This document shows positions 18,237 through 30,045 of a DNA stretch of 64,000 nt, one piece after another; the first letter of the stretch is position 1; the number at the start of each line of letters is the position of its first letter. The notes beneath the pieces are model-generated. The model was not told where the DNA came from. It did no database searches and saw only the letters and a list, made by a program, of their open reading frames with translations. The translations under genes were made by a program, and so were the position numbers. Source of the DNA: Tretioscincus oriximinensis (lineage: Eukaryota > Chordata > Lepidosauria > Squamata > Gymnophthalmidae); assembly GCA_022410635.1 (NCBI GenBank), contig JAJVDF010000135.1, positions 1,112,439 through 1,176,438 on the forward strand. Direction: 5' to 3'.

Positions 18237-21058
18237 TACATTTTCAATGGAGTACCACAACAGTTTGTTATAATGAGAACAAAGTCAGGGTAACCACAAA
18301 AAAACTAATACAAGAGTTTGCAGAAAGTTATTTTTCCGTAGATGCTGCAGGAATTATAGACTGCATCTGGGAAAATTTATATTTTCTATATTAATTAAAG
18401 ATACAGACTCCTGTCCTATTTTTTGTGGTAATCCTTAAAAAAACACTGCTTGTAGTTGGATTGTGGATTCTGCTTGAGATTAGCAGAACACTTGCAATAT
18501 GTGCTCAGTGTGCTCAGTTCTTCACCCTATAAAGAATATTGCATACCACATAATAAAGAAATGGGAAAAGTGCAAAAAGAAGGTGAACCAAGAAAATAAA
18601 TAATTGAAGTAATTCCCTGACATTTTCATCTCTTTTTATTTATAAGGAAAAATACCCTCCCCCCCAATTTAGGTGAGAAACAAGAGAGGTGCCTGCAGGT
18701 ATCAGCTACATTGAAACTATATGGAAAATAAGTTTCATTCTTTTTTATAGTGCAAGGGGGAATAAGAGCATTTCTGAAGGTGAACCTGAAAATTAGAATA
18801 GACAAATCCAAGTCCTTATTCTTATGGTGAAACCAGTCTGTGGAATTCAATGCTAAAGTTGGCCACCTACTAGATTCTTATAAGAATGTTAAGGCAGATA
18901 TGTCAGAAAGCAGTGTATTACTTTGCCACACAAATGTCAGCTGTGTGTGTGGTTCTTTGGCATATTAAAAGCTGTGGAAGGGAGACCAACAGAACTAGAA
19001 TTACTGGCACTCAATGGGGAAAAGGAACTGAGAAAGAGACACTAGGAAAGGAAGAAGTCAAATGCTGTTTCCCCTTTCAGGCAGTGTTAATACAGGCACA
19101 ATTAACCACAATGGCAGCGGAGAAGTGCAATACATTACAATTACATCTATTTCCTCTTCCTGCTTCGAATCCAAATCAAATGATGAAGTTGGTAAAGCCA
19201 GAAATCGGCAGTTTTCTCAGTGTTTAGGTGACCTTCTGCATGGGTTAGGCCAGGCCCAATGAATTAAAAAAAGAGAAGCAATACCCTTGTTTCCGTCACA
19301 TGGGCTGCAGATCATGTAACAGCAAGTTAACAAGCATACTGGACACACTACATGGTCACCTTCTAGGTAGGCCCAATGCAAGAATGCGGGGAAATGGACG
19401 GGCTCCATATATATGCATTTTGTCCAATGGCTGGCTGATAATCTGGAAATTAGAAGATGGGGTAGGACTGACTTTCCCTTTCATGGATCGTTGTCCTGTC
19501 AGAACTAAGGGATTTTTGAACCTCCATGAAGCCATGAGTTATTAACAAGACAAGGCCACCCAAGATGCGCAGATCATGGTGGAAAGTCCTGGCAAAAGTG
19601 ACCTAGTATCCTTGCTACCCCCAAAAACCCACAGAAAAGTAAAACCAGGAAAAATGATATGACACTGGAAGATGACTGGAGACTATTACTGGGGAAGAAC
19701 TGACATATTCTGTTACAATTGGTTTTGCCCTTTTCCTAAAGCAGATTCAGGTTGATTAAAGATTATGCTCGAATGCTGTTTCCTGCTTAAGAGTCAGGAA
19801 GCTCCCATTATCTTGCAGAAATTTGATCAGTGCATCAAATGGGGATTCTCCTAGGAAGATTCTGTGCAAGGCCTTGAGCTCCATGGAACTGTAAGAGTGG
19901 GATAGAAGTGTAGGTATAAAATATATCCATGTGTAAATTGTGCTTGTGCAAAGAGATTCATCTTTGGTTAGTCCACAAAGTCCTCTCAGATTCTGTTTTT
20001 CAGAAACATCTTGGAATTGTGGGGGAATAAGAGCAATGGTGATTCTGTCATAGTGATTAATACAAGCCCACATTTCAATAAAATTCTGTATATTTCTATT
20101 ATACTNTCTCCTCCAGTAAGAAAATTGCCCAACTATTATGACTTCATAATAACCCAGTTCTCTAATCTCGGAAGCCATCACCTGAATAAATACAAGGAAA
20201 AGCTATATGTTTTCCAACTTTCATTTCGTAACTGAGTCAGGGCTTTCCCCCCCCCTGACACCTTCTAAATTTAGGCAGCCAGGTTGCTTTTGTTAGCACC
20301 TTTCACACTCTTTTGGAAATGCTCCTTCCCCAGCACATTTACAGAGTAGAAAACCCGGGGAAGGCTCTTTGCCAAATATCTGTTTTCCTAGCCCAACTAC
20401 ATTTCCCCTTCCGTGTTCAGCCCATTTTGCCCTGACTAAGTTGTACCTCAGTTAGCACATGATTTATTTTATGATCAAGAGCTGCTTGTGAGAATTGATT
20501 CCTTTCTGCAGTAACTGAATTCTCTCTGTGACACAAGGATCATGATGTTTCACACATGTTTTCAGTTCATGTTCATGGAATAGGCTATTAGGATTAATTT
20601 ACAAAGGATCAGTGCTATTCTGCATGTGAGGTTGCTTATTTTCTTGGCAGGAGAAATAAATGGAGGATTGGAACTACACCTTGGCCTATGAATATATTAC
20701 ACCATCCTCCATTGTACAATGTCATGGATCCTGAGTTTGATGGATAGGTTACCTATTGGGAAAAAAACAAGAATCATGAGTCTAAGGCGATTCTATGCTG
20801 CCTTTAGAAGGTAGGAACCTACAGACCTTTTTTCCACTCAGTATCATAGTTTATGTGAGATTTTCCCCATTGATCNGGATTAATCCAATCTACTGTTATA
20901 CTAGTAGGTCTTGAATCAAAACATGGAGGTATGCAGAAAGAATTGTGAGGCTAGGATTTTTTCCCTAGCCTTTTGGAATTCCTGANAGTCTTGAATTATT
21001 GAACCTGTGTGAGTTTTGAAGCCAGTTTGAGACTGGTCTGGACTAGTGCTGTAATACA
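18237..21058. other. AT-rich intergenic stretch
   Basis: No gene recognised. A minus-strand frame of 141 codons at 19756-20181 has no known domain and holds an ambiguous base; it is discussed among the findings. The segment 19075-19230 is compositionally complex and repeat-free, a weak candidate for conserved non-coding DNA. Confidence 0.35.
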
Positions 21059-21487
21059 GAATGAAGTGTATAAGATCATTCATGCAATGGATAAGGTAAA
21101 TAAAGAAAAATATTTTCTCTATTACACAACATTAGGACCAGGTACCATTCCTTGAAGCTGATGGGCATAAGAATTAAGGGAAAGTATTTTTTCAGCCATT
21201 GGTCTATGGAATTTACTTCAAGAAGAGTTGGTGGTAGCTAGCAGCTTGGTTAACTTGAATAGGATCATGAGATCCATCCTAATAGCTGTTGATAAAAGAG
21301 GATCCATGATACTGCCTCTGGGATGAACCAATAGACAGTATTCTTGAAATACCATCTGTAGATGAAAGTTTTGCATTCTTCTGCTTCAGATTGTCCAGGT
21401 GCAACTGGTGGGTCACTGTGTGAGATAGAATATTACACTAAATGTGTTTTGGGCTGATCCAGCTGGGCTCTTTTTATGTTCTTGTAT
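21059..21487 (+). mobile_element. CR1-type LINE 3' fragment
   Basis: A damaged version of the CR1 C-terminal coding region and 3' end: aagatcattcatgcaatgga, ttctctattacacaacatta, gtctatggaatttacttc, then gctgatccagctgggctctt and ttatgttcttg. Parallel in order to the better copy at 34030-34600. Confidence 0.7.
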
Positions 21488-21899
21488 TTGACTGTGGTCA
21501 GAACTAGTGGACTTCATTGATCCATAANCACTGGTTTGAATCACATTCTTTCAATGGAGATACTAGAATAAGATGGATGGAAATAAAATAAGATAATTCC
21601 TCTCCTGTCCTATATTTTTGTAAGTAAAATATGCCTTTGCAAGTCTCCCCCCCCCCCCATTTATGCATTTATTTTACAATGTGTACAACAATAATTAACC
21701 TAAGAGAACTGTTCCGTAGTTTAATTGTCTAATGCATAAATATTTCCTTTAGCCTGCCTTGGCTCTTCATTAACATTTTTTTTGAGATGAGGAAAAACAA
21801 TAAAGTTCATTTTCTTTGCATCATGCATCAGGTCAAAACTCTCAAACTCATATCATACAAAAAGTTGTGTAGACTTCAGCTGTAAACAAACATTAAGAC
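21488..21899. other. Intergenic, nothing recognised
   Basis: AT-rich sequence with a C-run at 21649-21658; no gene. Confidence 0.3.
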
Positions 21900-22027
21900 T
21901 GCATCCAGAAATCACTTATTTATTCTACTAGGATATTTTGGAATAAAACACTGTCTGGGATATTATATTCTGGAATATCCATGTTTTATTCTGAAATAGC
22001 CAAATAAAATAACAACCAGATGCAGCC
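21900..22027. mobile_element. Palindromic element family A, copy 9 (diverged)
   Basis: actgcatccagaaatcactt at the left and aacaaccagatgcagccc at the right. Inner blocks such as tattctggaatatccatgtt are retained. Confidence 0.65.
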
Positions 22028-22627
22028 CAAATTCAGCAGCCAGTAAAATGCTTCAAAAGTGTTCCTTTGCTTCTTAGGATCCCTTAGCTCATTTCCCACC
22101 ATATTACTATTGGAGTAGGAAAAAATGAAGGTTTTATCAATATCTAAATGGCTGTAAAAGTTTTAACAAACCCCACAAATCCATCCCTTGTGCAATTAGT
22201 CTCTCTACACTACTAGTGATCATTCTGTTGCTGTTGCTAAGCTACGATTTCCATTTATCTCAGTATCCATGACTCATTAATTTAAAACACTTGTATTCTA
22301 TTTAATCATATAAAAACGTGTTTAAACCAGACAAAAATACTTAAGTATCAACACAGAATTGCCTTAAAATTGAATGGGATAAAGAAATGCATTCTTGAGT
22401 AAAATATTTTCATAGCGGCTTAAAAGACATGATTACAACTCTTCACAAACACCTGAGGGAAAGAAAGTTCAGGTGGGACACTGAAAGATGGCATTCAATA
22501 AAGACGGGTGATCAGAAATTGTAGTTCAACCATTTATGGGAAATCATATAAATTATTCCCGTAAGAGCAAAAATGTATTGGGCTGTAATCGGTACATAAA
22601 AGGAACCTGTATCACAAGAGTCCTGTC
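22028..22627. other. Intergenic, nothing recognised
   Basis: AT-rich, without a gene or repeat that I can name. Confidence 0.3.
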
Positions 22628-22631
22628 ATAT

Positions 22632-22662
<31 letters not shown>

Positions 22663-22715
22663 TACTTATACCCCGCCCTATACCCGAAGGTCGGGGGAGG
22701 GTGAAAAGATTTACC
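22628..22715 (-). mobile_element. L2-type LINE 3' tail, antisense
   Basis: (TTTA)n followed by cttataccccgccctatacc and cgaaggtc, the reverse of the L2 tail at 46260-46315. The family C fold-back is inserted in, or directly after, this piece. Confidence 0.65.
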
Positions 22716-22971
22716 CATAGCAATTATTCAGCAAATGAGCTAGCAGCACTTTGAGACTAACGTGAGAAAAGTGGTTGGCATAAGCTTTCGTAGACAGGTC
22801 TACTTCTTCAGATACTTCTTCAGGTCTACTTCTGAAGAAGTAGACCTGTCTACGAAAGCTTATGCCAACCACTTTTCTCAAGTTAGTCTCAAAGTGCTGC
22901 TAGCTCCTTTGCTGGACTTTCTGCTAGACTAACACGGCTATTTCTCTGAAATTGACAATCATAGCAATTAT
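22716..22971. mobile_element. Family C fold-back element with 12-bp flanking direct repeats
   Basis: The left arm reads gagctagcagcactttgaga, acttgagaaaa-like cgtgagaaaagtggttggca and taagctttcgtagacaggtc. The right arm repeats this inverted and continues to ggctatttctctgaaattga. The direct repeat catagcaattat flanks it at 22716-22727 and 22960-22971. The insert is 232 bases, with no coding capacity. Confidence 0.8.
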
Positions 22972-23278
22972 GTTCAGTTGAGTTGTAGAACAAACAGTTA
23001 GAAGGCAGAGAATTACAGTTATCCCAGCTGTTTTGTCACAGAGCAGAGCTTTATATTTGTTTCCCAATTATTAGAGAAGCTAAACTTTGTAATCTAAGAT
23101 CTGTAAATTTGTAACTTTTTCAGAAATGAAAATGTTTTCTCCTACTATAGTAGTTTCCTCAATTTTTGGTTTTTTTTTTAATAATCTGACTATGTACTAT
23201 TTTATTCCTAGCAAAGCTTAAAATTCCTCTGCTACTGTAACCTTTTCAGTTCGTTTCCTTCTTACTTCAAAATACTAT
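22972..23278. other. Intergenic, nothing recognised
   Basis: AT-rich stretch with a T-run at about 23171-23179. Confidence 0.3.
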
Positions 23279-23400
23279 TCATTTATTTATATCCATATCC
23301 TGCCCTATGACTAAGGGCCTTTGGGCAGGTCACAATAATGATAAAAATAGCTAAATAGAAATAAAATAAAAGCAATGAGCAATAATACATCAATAATCAA
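23279..23400 (-). mobile_element. L2-type LINE 3' tail, antisense
   Basis: catttatttatatccatatc, ctgccctatgactaagggcc and tttgggcaggtcacaataat match the antisense tail signature. Confidence 0.6.
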
Positions 23401-23421
23401 AGTTAGTTGCAAAACGCACAT

Positions 23422-23572
23422 TACAATTTATTTATTGCAAAATGAGTACCGTAGAGAGGCAGACAATATTAAATATTAAATTTTGAATGACAATGCAGCA
23501 ATAATGTCAGCGTAGTACAAAATATACAATTTATTGCAAAACGACCGCAGTAGTGAGCGAGGCGGACAATAA
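23422..23572. repeat. Imperfect direct duplication, period about 103
   Basis: tacaatttatttattgcaaa ... gtagagaggcagacaata at 23422 and tacaatttattgcaaaacga ... gtgagcgaggcggacaata at 23525 are diverged copies. Confidence 0.6.
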
Positions 23573-24394
23573 TGTGTGGGCAGAAATTTAAGTCCAAAAT
23601 GTGAGGCGGGAAGGCGCGCTGAAAACTTCCGCAAAAGTACAACGCTGCGCCCCGTACCTACCACCACCGGCTCACCCAAGCATCACGTGGTTTAAATTGA
23701 CTGGCGGCGGCCTTGCCTACTTACTTACGGCACTTACTCAGCTCCAAGGGAGAAGTGACAGCCGCCTCAACCAATCCTGGGATCCAGCGTTCATTTCACC
23801 GCCTCCCACCTCTCAGGATCGACTCTGCAGCGCCTCTGCTGGTTAGTTGAGGGAAAGGGGGAAGCGGGAGAATCAAGCGGGCCTAACTTGCCTCCTGTTG
23901 CGTTCTTGGGTGGCGTCTCTGCTGCGGCCGGCGAAACGTCAAGCCTGGCAAGCCCTGTGACCTTGACGCCATTGCCAGTCCTTTCTCCGGACACCGTTAT
24001 CTAAATAGGGTTGTAAATCAGGCCCTTGTCCGGTTGCGCACTGTTGCAGGGGCTCCATAAAAAGGGGGTCTCTGGCGGCGCTGTTTACATTGCAGCCCTG
24101 TAAAATATCCCCCTTGTCTTCCCTATTAGCGTCTCACTGTAACATCCCGTAAATCAGCGGCCTTCGCGGTGAGAAATGGCTGAGCCGCGTACATATTTTG
24201 GGAGGCATAAACAACGCCAATTGCTTTCCATTGGCCTGCAAGGGCGGCTCTGGGTTACAGAGAAATGGCACCTAGGCCGACGCGCGGGGAGGCTGGAAAC
24301 ACGCGTCCCATACTGTGCGTTCAGACGTGATGCGTGATTTACAGGTGCAGATTGGTTTGGAGTTGGTGAGTTGTTATGAGAGCAGCCCTCAGGC
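23573..24394. promoter_or_regulatory. GC-rich island, candidate distal regulatory element
   Basis: An isolated CpG-containing block in AT-rich surroundings, about 20 kb upstream of HAND1. 23990-24280 is the most distinctive part: repeat-free, with gtaaatca words at about 24012 and 24150, ctccataaaaaggggg at 24053, and two CCAAT words (24209-24236). No convincing coding frame. Could be an enhancer or the promoter of an unknown transcript. Confidence 0.35.
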
Positions 24395-24515
24395 GCCGTC
24401 CACACAGCCCTTATTTATTCCACCATAATTGGATATTCCACAATAAAGAATGGTTATTCTGGAATAAACCAGTTCACACGATGCTTTATTGTGGAATAAA
24501 TAGGTGATGTGTGGA
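24395..24515. mobile_element. Palindromic element family A, copy 10
   Basis: gccgtccacacagcccttat, then tggatattccacaataaag and gctttattgtggaataaata, ending aggtgatgtgtggatc. The right arm has lost an inner block. Confidence 0.7.
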
Positions 24516-25479
24516 TCTCTAGCCTTTCTGTACTGGGTTTTAATTATTCTGGATTATATTCTGGAATAGAGACCTGTCATCTCCACTCTAGTGCAGACTG
24601 ATGAGGCAAGTTCAACACAAATTTAACTTGTAAATGGATTATTAAGATATAATCCAAAATAACGTCCAGTTCAAAAAGGACCCCTTTCACCTTGATTTCT
24701 GCTTATTAATTAATTCTTTTTTCCCTTTTTTACCAACAGAGTTGCATCCAGATGGACATGAGTGGCCTGTTCACAGTGTTTCCTACTGGGTAGAAATTAT
24801 TTGTGCAGGTAAATCCAGATTAGTCCAATCCAGATTGGAATGCAGTTTGATGAGGATTGATAAAGCAAGGGCACTTGGAAAATCTGTGGTTTGGACAATG
24901 TCTGAAACTCTAGAAACTATCATTGAATGCTTTCTTTACACAGTGATCACAGCTTTAATTCAAGCCATCTTCAATTAATCTTAAATCTCCAAAGCAGCTT
25001 GAATTTAGCCCTGAAAGTATCAAGGTCCTGTGAAGAACTGGAATTAAAGGATCTAGCAACCAATATTATATATGAATGGGATGTAATGGATGTAATGTTT
25101 GGAAATTTTTTCTGCTTCCTTATAACAGGAAAGGTATTTGTCTGAACAATCATGAAATTTTGTACTGAGAGAGATCTGTTTCTCTGTTCAACTGCTTACC
25201 CTGAAAAGAGAAGGGTGCAAGATTGACTGAACAATGTCCTAGAAAAAGAATGGAAAACCACTGCTACATCTGCCAAGAAAATGCTTGGAGGAAGTAATCA
25301 GAATTGGCCAGACCCAATAACAACTAATAATGCCCTAGTGTTTTAAAGATTTGCACATGTTTTAATTTGACTGTCCAAAACTTAAAGTACAGTTTTCCAA
25401 ATAAGAAACAGTTTTTCAAACTTAGTACTTCAGTGTCTATTTTTTTAAATTGTGATCACACACCTCTTAAGTGAGTTTC
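24516..25479. other. Intergenic, nothing recognised
   Basis: AT-rich; short frames only. Confidence 0.3.
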
Positions 25480-25955
25480 AATTCTGAGCACCCCATTTTA
25501 AAAAGGACATTGATAAACTGGAGCAGATTCAAAAGGAAGTTCCAAGGATGGTGAATGGTTTGGAAACCATGACCTATGAGGAAAGGTTAGAGAATCTAGG
25601 GAAGTTTAGTCTGCAGAAGAGAAGACTGAGAGGAGACCTGATAGCTGTCTACAAATATTTGAAGGGCTGCCACAGAGCAGAGGGATCAACTTTGTTCCCA
25701 TTGGCACATGGAAGGACTAGAAACATGGGATGAAACTGCAAGGGAGTAGATTTAGATTAGATATCAGAAAAAGCTTTCTGACAGTAAGGGTGATAAGCCA
25801 GTGGAACAGTTTGCCACGGGAGATGGTGAGTTTGCCTTCGCTGGAAGTCTTCAAACAGAGGCTGTCTAGGATGGCTTAGTGAATCCTGTATTGAGCAGCA
25901 AGTTGGACTTAATGGCCCTGGAGGTCCCTTCTAATTCTATGATCCTAAGATTATA
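25480..25955 (+). mobile_element. CR1 LINE 3' fragment (ORF2 end and 3' UTR)
   Basis: Codes, with interruptions, for the CR1 endonuclease/RT C-terminal tail: TYEERLENLGKFSLQKRRLR, then GDLIAVYKYLKG and a diverged remainder. It ends gaggtcccttctaattctat and gatccta, the classical CR1 3' end. Typical dead, 5'-truncated insertion. Confidence 0.85.
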
Positions 25956-27168
25956 TAAGTAATCCTAATTCAGTCCATTTGTTTAAAGGTAAGTAACAAT
26001 GCTACTGCTGTCCCAAACTCTTAAACTGTGGTAAGTGTTCCTCCATCAAAGCAAGATCTATGTGTGTGTTCTTGTAATGGGACTAGATTTTAGCTCTCCC
26101 CTTTCACCAGTGACTACTCCTCCCCCAACTAACTCATACATTACACTAAGCTTAGCCCCTTCTTTCCCTGCTCTTACCCCAACTCCAGGAACACTAACCA
26201 TGATTTAAGAGTTTGGGGCAGCCACAGCAGCATAGGAGGTATGGACATTTCAAATGAATTTGGACTTACCTTTAAAACACCCTTAAAAGGACTGAAGTAG
26301 GATTACTTGTGAGTGACGGTGGCCTTAGACACAGGTTACATCTACATTTCTGGTATTTTTACTGTTTGGATTGCTCAGGTCTCTGTCAAGAAAAACTATT
26401 TATGCTAACACAACCACTTGGAAAAAGATAATTACATTTTCCATTTGTTCTGAAAACAAAAAAGTCTAGCTGTCCATTTTCATTTTTTAGCTTTGTAAGT
26501 TACTAGTTCTGTAAACAATAATGTGTTTATAATTTTTTTATATCATCAGACAAAATTATAGCACAGTTTCCTCTCCACTGTGTACTTTATATAGATAGAT
26601 GTGCTTTGAGGAACTTCCAAATTGAAACAAACACTGGTTTATTTGAAAATGTATTTTTATGATAATCTGTAACTTGCAATTTAGACATTCCTTCACATTT
26701 ATTGACATTATTAAATTACAGAGACCATCTTTTAGGAAACTATAGTTCATGCAAAATTAGCATTTTTAATCAGATTTGTAAATTCAGTATAGGGCATGAT
26801 AGAATTCCATATGTTTGATATTAAAATAATTTCAGTTCCATTTTCCATTTATAAAGACAACAGATATATGACATGAGCAAATAAAAACAGCACAATTTCA
26901 ATAATAACAATTAACAAGTAGAAAATGAAGAACTAGTGGATCGTGGAGTCATTTGTATCTCACTTATTTTAACACCTGCAGCAAAATTGGTCCAATTTCA
27001 GGAGCTGTCCTACAGTCATAAAACAGCAATACAAAATTACAGAAATTGTACAAAAAATACATTTATGCTTTCATTTTCCTCTGCAAAGCTATGCCACTCA
27101 TACTGATTAGGGACTAAATCATTATTTGGACATAAAGTTCCTTCTTGCAGAAATTAACGAAAGCTGCA
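25956..27168. other. AT-rich intergenic stretch
   Basis: No gene or clear repeat seen. Confidence 0.3.
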
Positions 27169-27339
27169 TCTACACACAGTTTAAAAATATGGCTTAAGAG
27201 CAGTTTGAAGAATTTGTTAGTGCCCTAATCCACATTATAGTACATTATCTAGCCTTTAATATGGATTAGGGGTGGGATTAGAACCCTAGTGATTACATGC
27301 TAACCACTTTCAAGCTTTTTAATATATACAGATTCAGCC
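27169..27339. mobile_element. Palindrome-ended element related to the A/B group (family E)
   Basis: The left end agctgcatctacacacagtt and right end atatacagattcagcc are inverted relatives. Inside, aaaatatggctt and aagctttttaatat also mirror. The terminal AGCTGCATCTACAC word is close to the ends of families A and D. Confidence 0.45.
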
Positions 27340-27636
27340 AAATATAGTTTTCACACTATTATTTCTTGGAATGTAAAACAGAGGCCAATCTAGACTCTGA
27401 TTGTGATGTGGCAATATATGGTTTTCTTTGAAGTTATATTCCAGTCAAGTTTTCCAAGTGCCAAAGTTGCAAACCAGGATGATTTTTTCAGCTACTGTGC
27501 AGATGTCCCATTTTGAAAGCCTGATGAAAAAGTGCCAGGTTCTATCTATTGTTTTAGTCTACTTTATTCATCCACATGGCAAATGTCTGGAGTGACCCAT
27601 TACCAGGAAATGCCCTGTAGAGTCAATTTTCAACAT

Positions 27637-27713
27637 TGGGCCTTATTCCAGAACACATCCCAGAATGCGGTCTACCATGAGCATACTAGTGCAGACTATG
27701 ACAAATCCCATTT
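27637..27713. mobile_element. Family B fragment, copy 11
   Basis: tgggccttattccagaacac, catccca and actagtgcagactatgacaa match the left half of family B. Confidence 0.45.
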
Positions 27714-27948
27714 TGCCAAGTATAAAACAATTACTTAAGAATGAATGTGATAGTACCCAAATAGGCACTGAAGAACTTGGCTGCCCCAGTTTGTAGAGCT
27801 CATTAAAGATATTTCAATACATGGTTACCAAGGCATGAACAATGACTAAACTACCCCTGGTAAATGTAACGATGAAACTGATATACCAACTGAAGTGGGT
27901 TGTAGGTACTCTTGGTCACGGATGTCATCCAAGCTTCTAAACTAGCCA
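27714..27948. other. Intergenic, nothing recognised
   Basis: Short AT-rich stretch between repeats. Confidence 0.3.
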
Positions 27949-28168
27949 AAGGTACAAACAGCTACTGGGATGGATCTCTTGATACTGCCTTCAGGATGGA
28001 GCAACAGGCAGTATTCTTGAAGTAGCATTTGCAAGAAGTTGAAATTAAGAGAAGGTTTTTCCTTCTGCTTGAGACTGCCCAGGTGCAATTAGTGGGCCAA
28101 ATTAAATGCTGGACTAGATGGGCTCTGGCCCCATTAAGCAGGGCTCCTCTTATGTTCTTATGTTCTAA
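27949..28168 (+). mobile_element. CR1-type LINE 3' end
   Basis: actgccttcaggatggagca, aggcagtattcttgaagtag, tgctggactagatgggctct and ggctcctcttatgttcttat, the CR1-type 3' terminus. Confidence 0.75.
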
Positions 28169-28189
28169 CTATGTACCTGTTCCTTTTGA

Positions 28190-28760
28190 AGGAGCACAGT
28201 CCATTGAGAACAGGCAGATCTTCAGATTTTGCACCTTGGTACTTCCCATCCACAAAATCTCCATCTTGTCAAAGTTTAGCTTCAGCTTGTTGATCCTCAT
28301 CCAGTTCATCACTGCATCCAGGTACCAATTTAAGACATTCACAACCTCTCTTGATTGACATGTTGCTATGAAGAAATAGAGTTGAATGATGCTATTTTTC
28401 TGCGGTATTCACCTTTATTTTAAATCTTTCTCAGTTCATCTTTAGTCTCAAAGAATGAGGTTTAGTCCAGAATTAAGCATGGCCAAGATCTATAGGATCA
28501 TCGTTGCCCATAGGAGAAGAAACATTCTCCTATGAGCAAGATTCCTCTTTCTTGTCTCTCAGAGGCAACCCATAAATAATTCTATTGTCAACTGTGTTGA
28601 GGGCCACTGAGAGATCAAGGAAGACCAACAGTTACACTGTTTCTCTCTTCCTCAGAAAGTCATTCATTAGGGTGACCAAAGCCAATTCTGTCCCCAAACA
28701 GGGCCTGAACCCACAAATTCCTGCAACTGCACAGCATCCTCTCCAGAATTCTAAGAGGTC
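28190..28760 (-). mobile_element. LINE-like interspersed repeat, antisense
   Basis: ttcagcttgttgatcctcat, ctgagagatcaaggaagacc and aacagggcctgaacccacaa resemble a LINE-derived repeat common in reptile genomes, read in reverse. No intact frame remains. The family was recognised from memory and not verified. Confidence 0.45.
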
Positions 28761-29864
28761 TTTTTAAGGAGTAGGCGAGCCAAGTGTGATATCACTTTAT
28801 TCTGTAGTAACTGTAGTGATTATAATCTGAACCTGGTATGCCATCTCTACATGACTTGAAATACACCATGATAGGAAAGGGACAAAGAAACCTGTTGTGG
28901 AATGTATAGCTGCAGGCTTCTTCATTTTATCAGGCCTTAAAAACTGAAAGTGATCTTATAAACCAGGATCTTATTATGCCTTGGACATCTCAATAGACAC
29001 CACAGCAATCAGTAAGATGTGCAACCAATATCTATTGTCTTCTAAGCGCAAACTAACAATTCTCCAGAGCCCAAAATCTTTTCTAACATAGCGTTCTGGC
29101 AAAGAGGATAAAGGGTGATGCACTACAAGGGCTTAGTGGCACAGATGAAAGCAGGAGTTGATATGTCCATTTCTGGATCCTCCATGCTCAAGATACTTGC
29201 CCGTACTTTCAGATTTCTGTTCTTCTGTGGTAGACTTAAAATACAGCTGACAAGACAGGACGTATTAATAAAAAAGCTGTATTAATAAATTTAGATTTGC
29301 AGATTGGGCAGAATTAGAATCAAGCCAACATGAAATGCAGTTTTGAAGTGTGACACTTGCAGCCATGCACATGGTCACTCAGATCTAGTCTAAATGTGAA
29401 TGCAGCAATGCTTAATTCGGAATAGTGTTGTGAATGTAGTATACCCCTGTTAATACAGATCTGATCCAGATTCCACTAGTCCCATGCAGATGATATGGAC
29501 TATTAAACTCTTCAGATCAGATTATAACAAATGTGCACAAAGGACCTGAGCATTCGATTTCATATCTATGAAAAAAAAATGATATCCTTTTTGTGGTTTT
29601 GATTTGAGTTGTAGATTTCTAGCTTTAGAGTTGCCACATGCTGTAGATTTTGTGGACAATCCCAATTTTAAAGTGTTGTCCATGACCAAATGGTAAAATC
29701 CATGATATTTGTGTAGGGGATGTGATTTGGGGGATGAACTAGGATTGGAGTGTGGCTTGGGCAGGGTTGGGATGGGACTGCCAATTGTGTTTGCAATTTA
29801 GGCAATTAGTTTACAGCAATCCTAGCATTCTCTGTTGATTGACATCTCATATACCTTAGAGTCT
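28761..29864. other. Intergenic, nothing firm
   Basis: May contain more of the preceding antisense LINE-like repeat. No gene seen. Confidence 0.3.
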
Positions 29865-30045
29865 AATAAGAAAAAGGTTGGCAGCATGAGTGTTCATAAA
29901 CAAGCCTACTTCCTCAGATGCTATAAAGTGAAGTAGACTTGTCTATGAAAGCTCATGTAGGTTATCCTTTGCTAATTAGTCTCTAAGGTGCTACAAGACT
30001 CATTTCCTAGATTTTCTGCATCCAGACAAACATGGCTATTTTTTT
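29865..30045. mobile_element. Family C fold-back element, diverged copy
   Basis: Left arm ttggcagcatgagtgttcat-acaagcctacttcctcag. Right arm gaagtagacttgtctatgaa, agctcatgtaggttatcctt, tagtctctaaggtgctacaa and ggctatttttt. Confidence 0.7.

Noticed and set aside
17911..18273. Poly-Ile frame
   Set aside because: Translation of the ATT array in the right arm of the inverted repeat.
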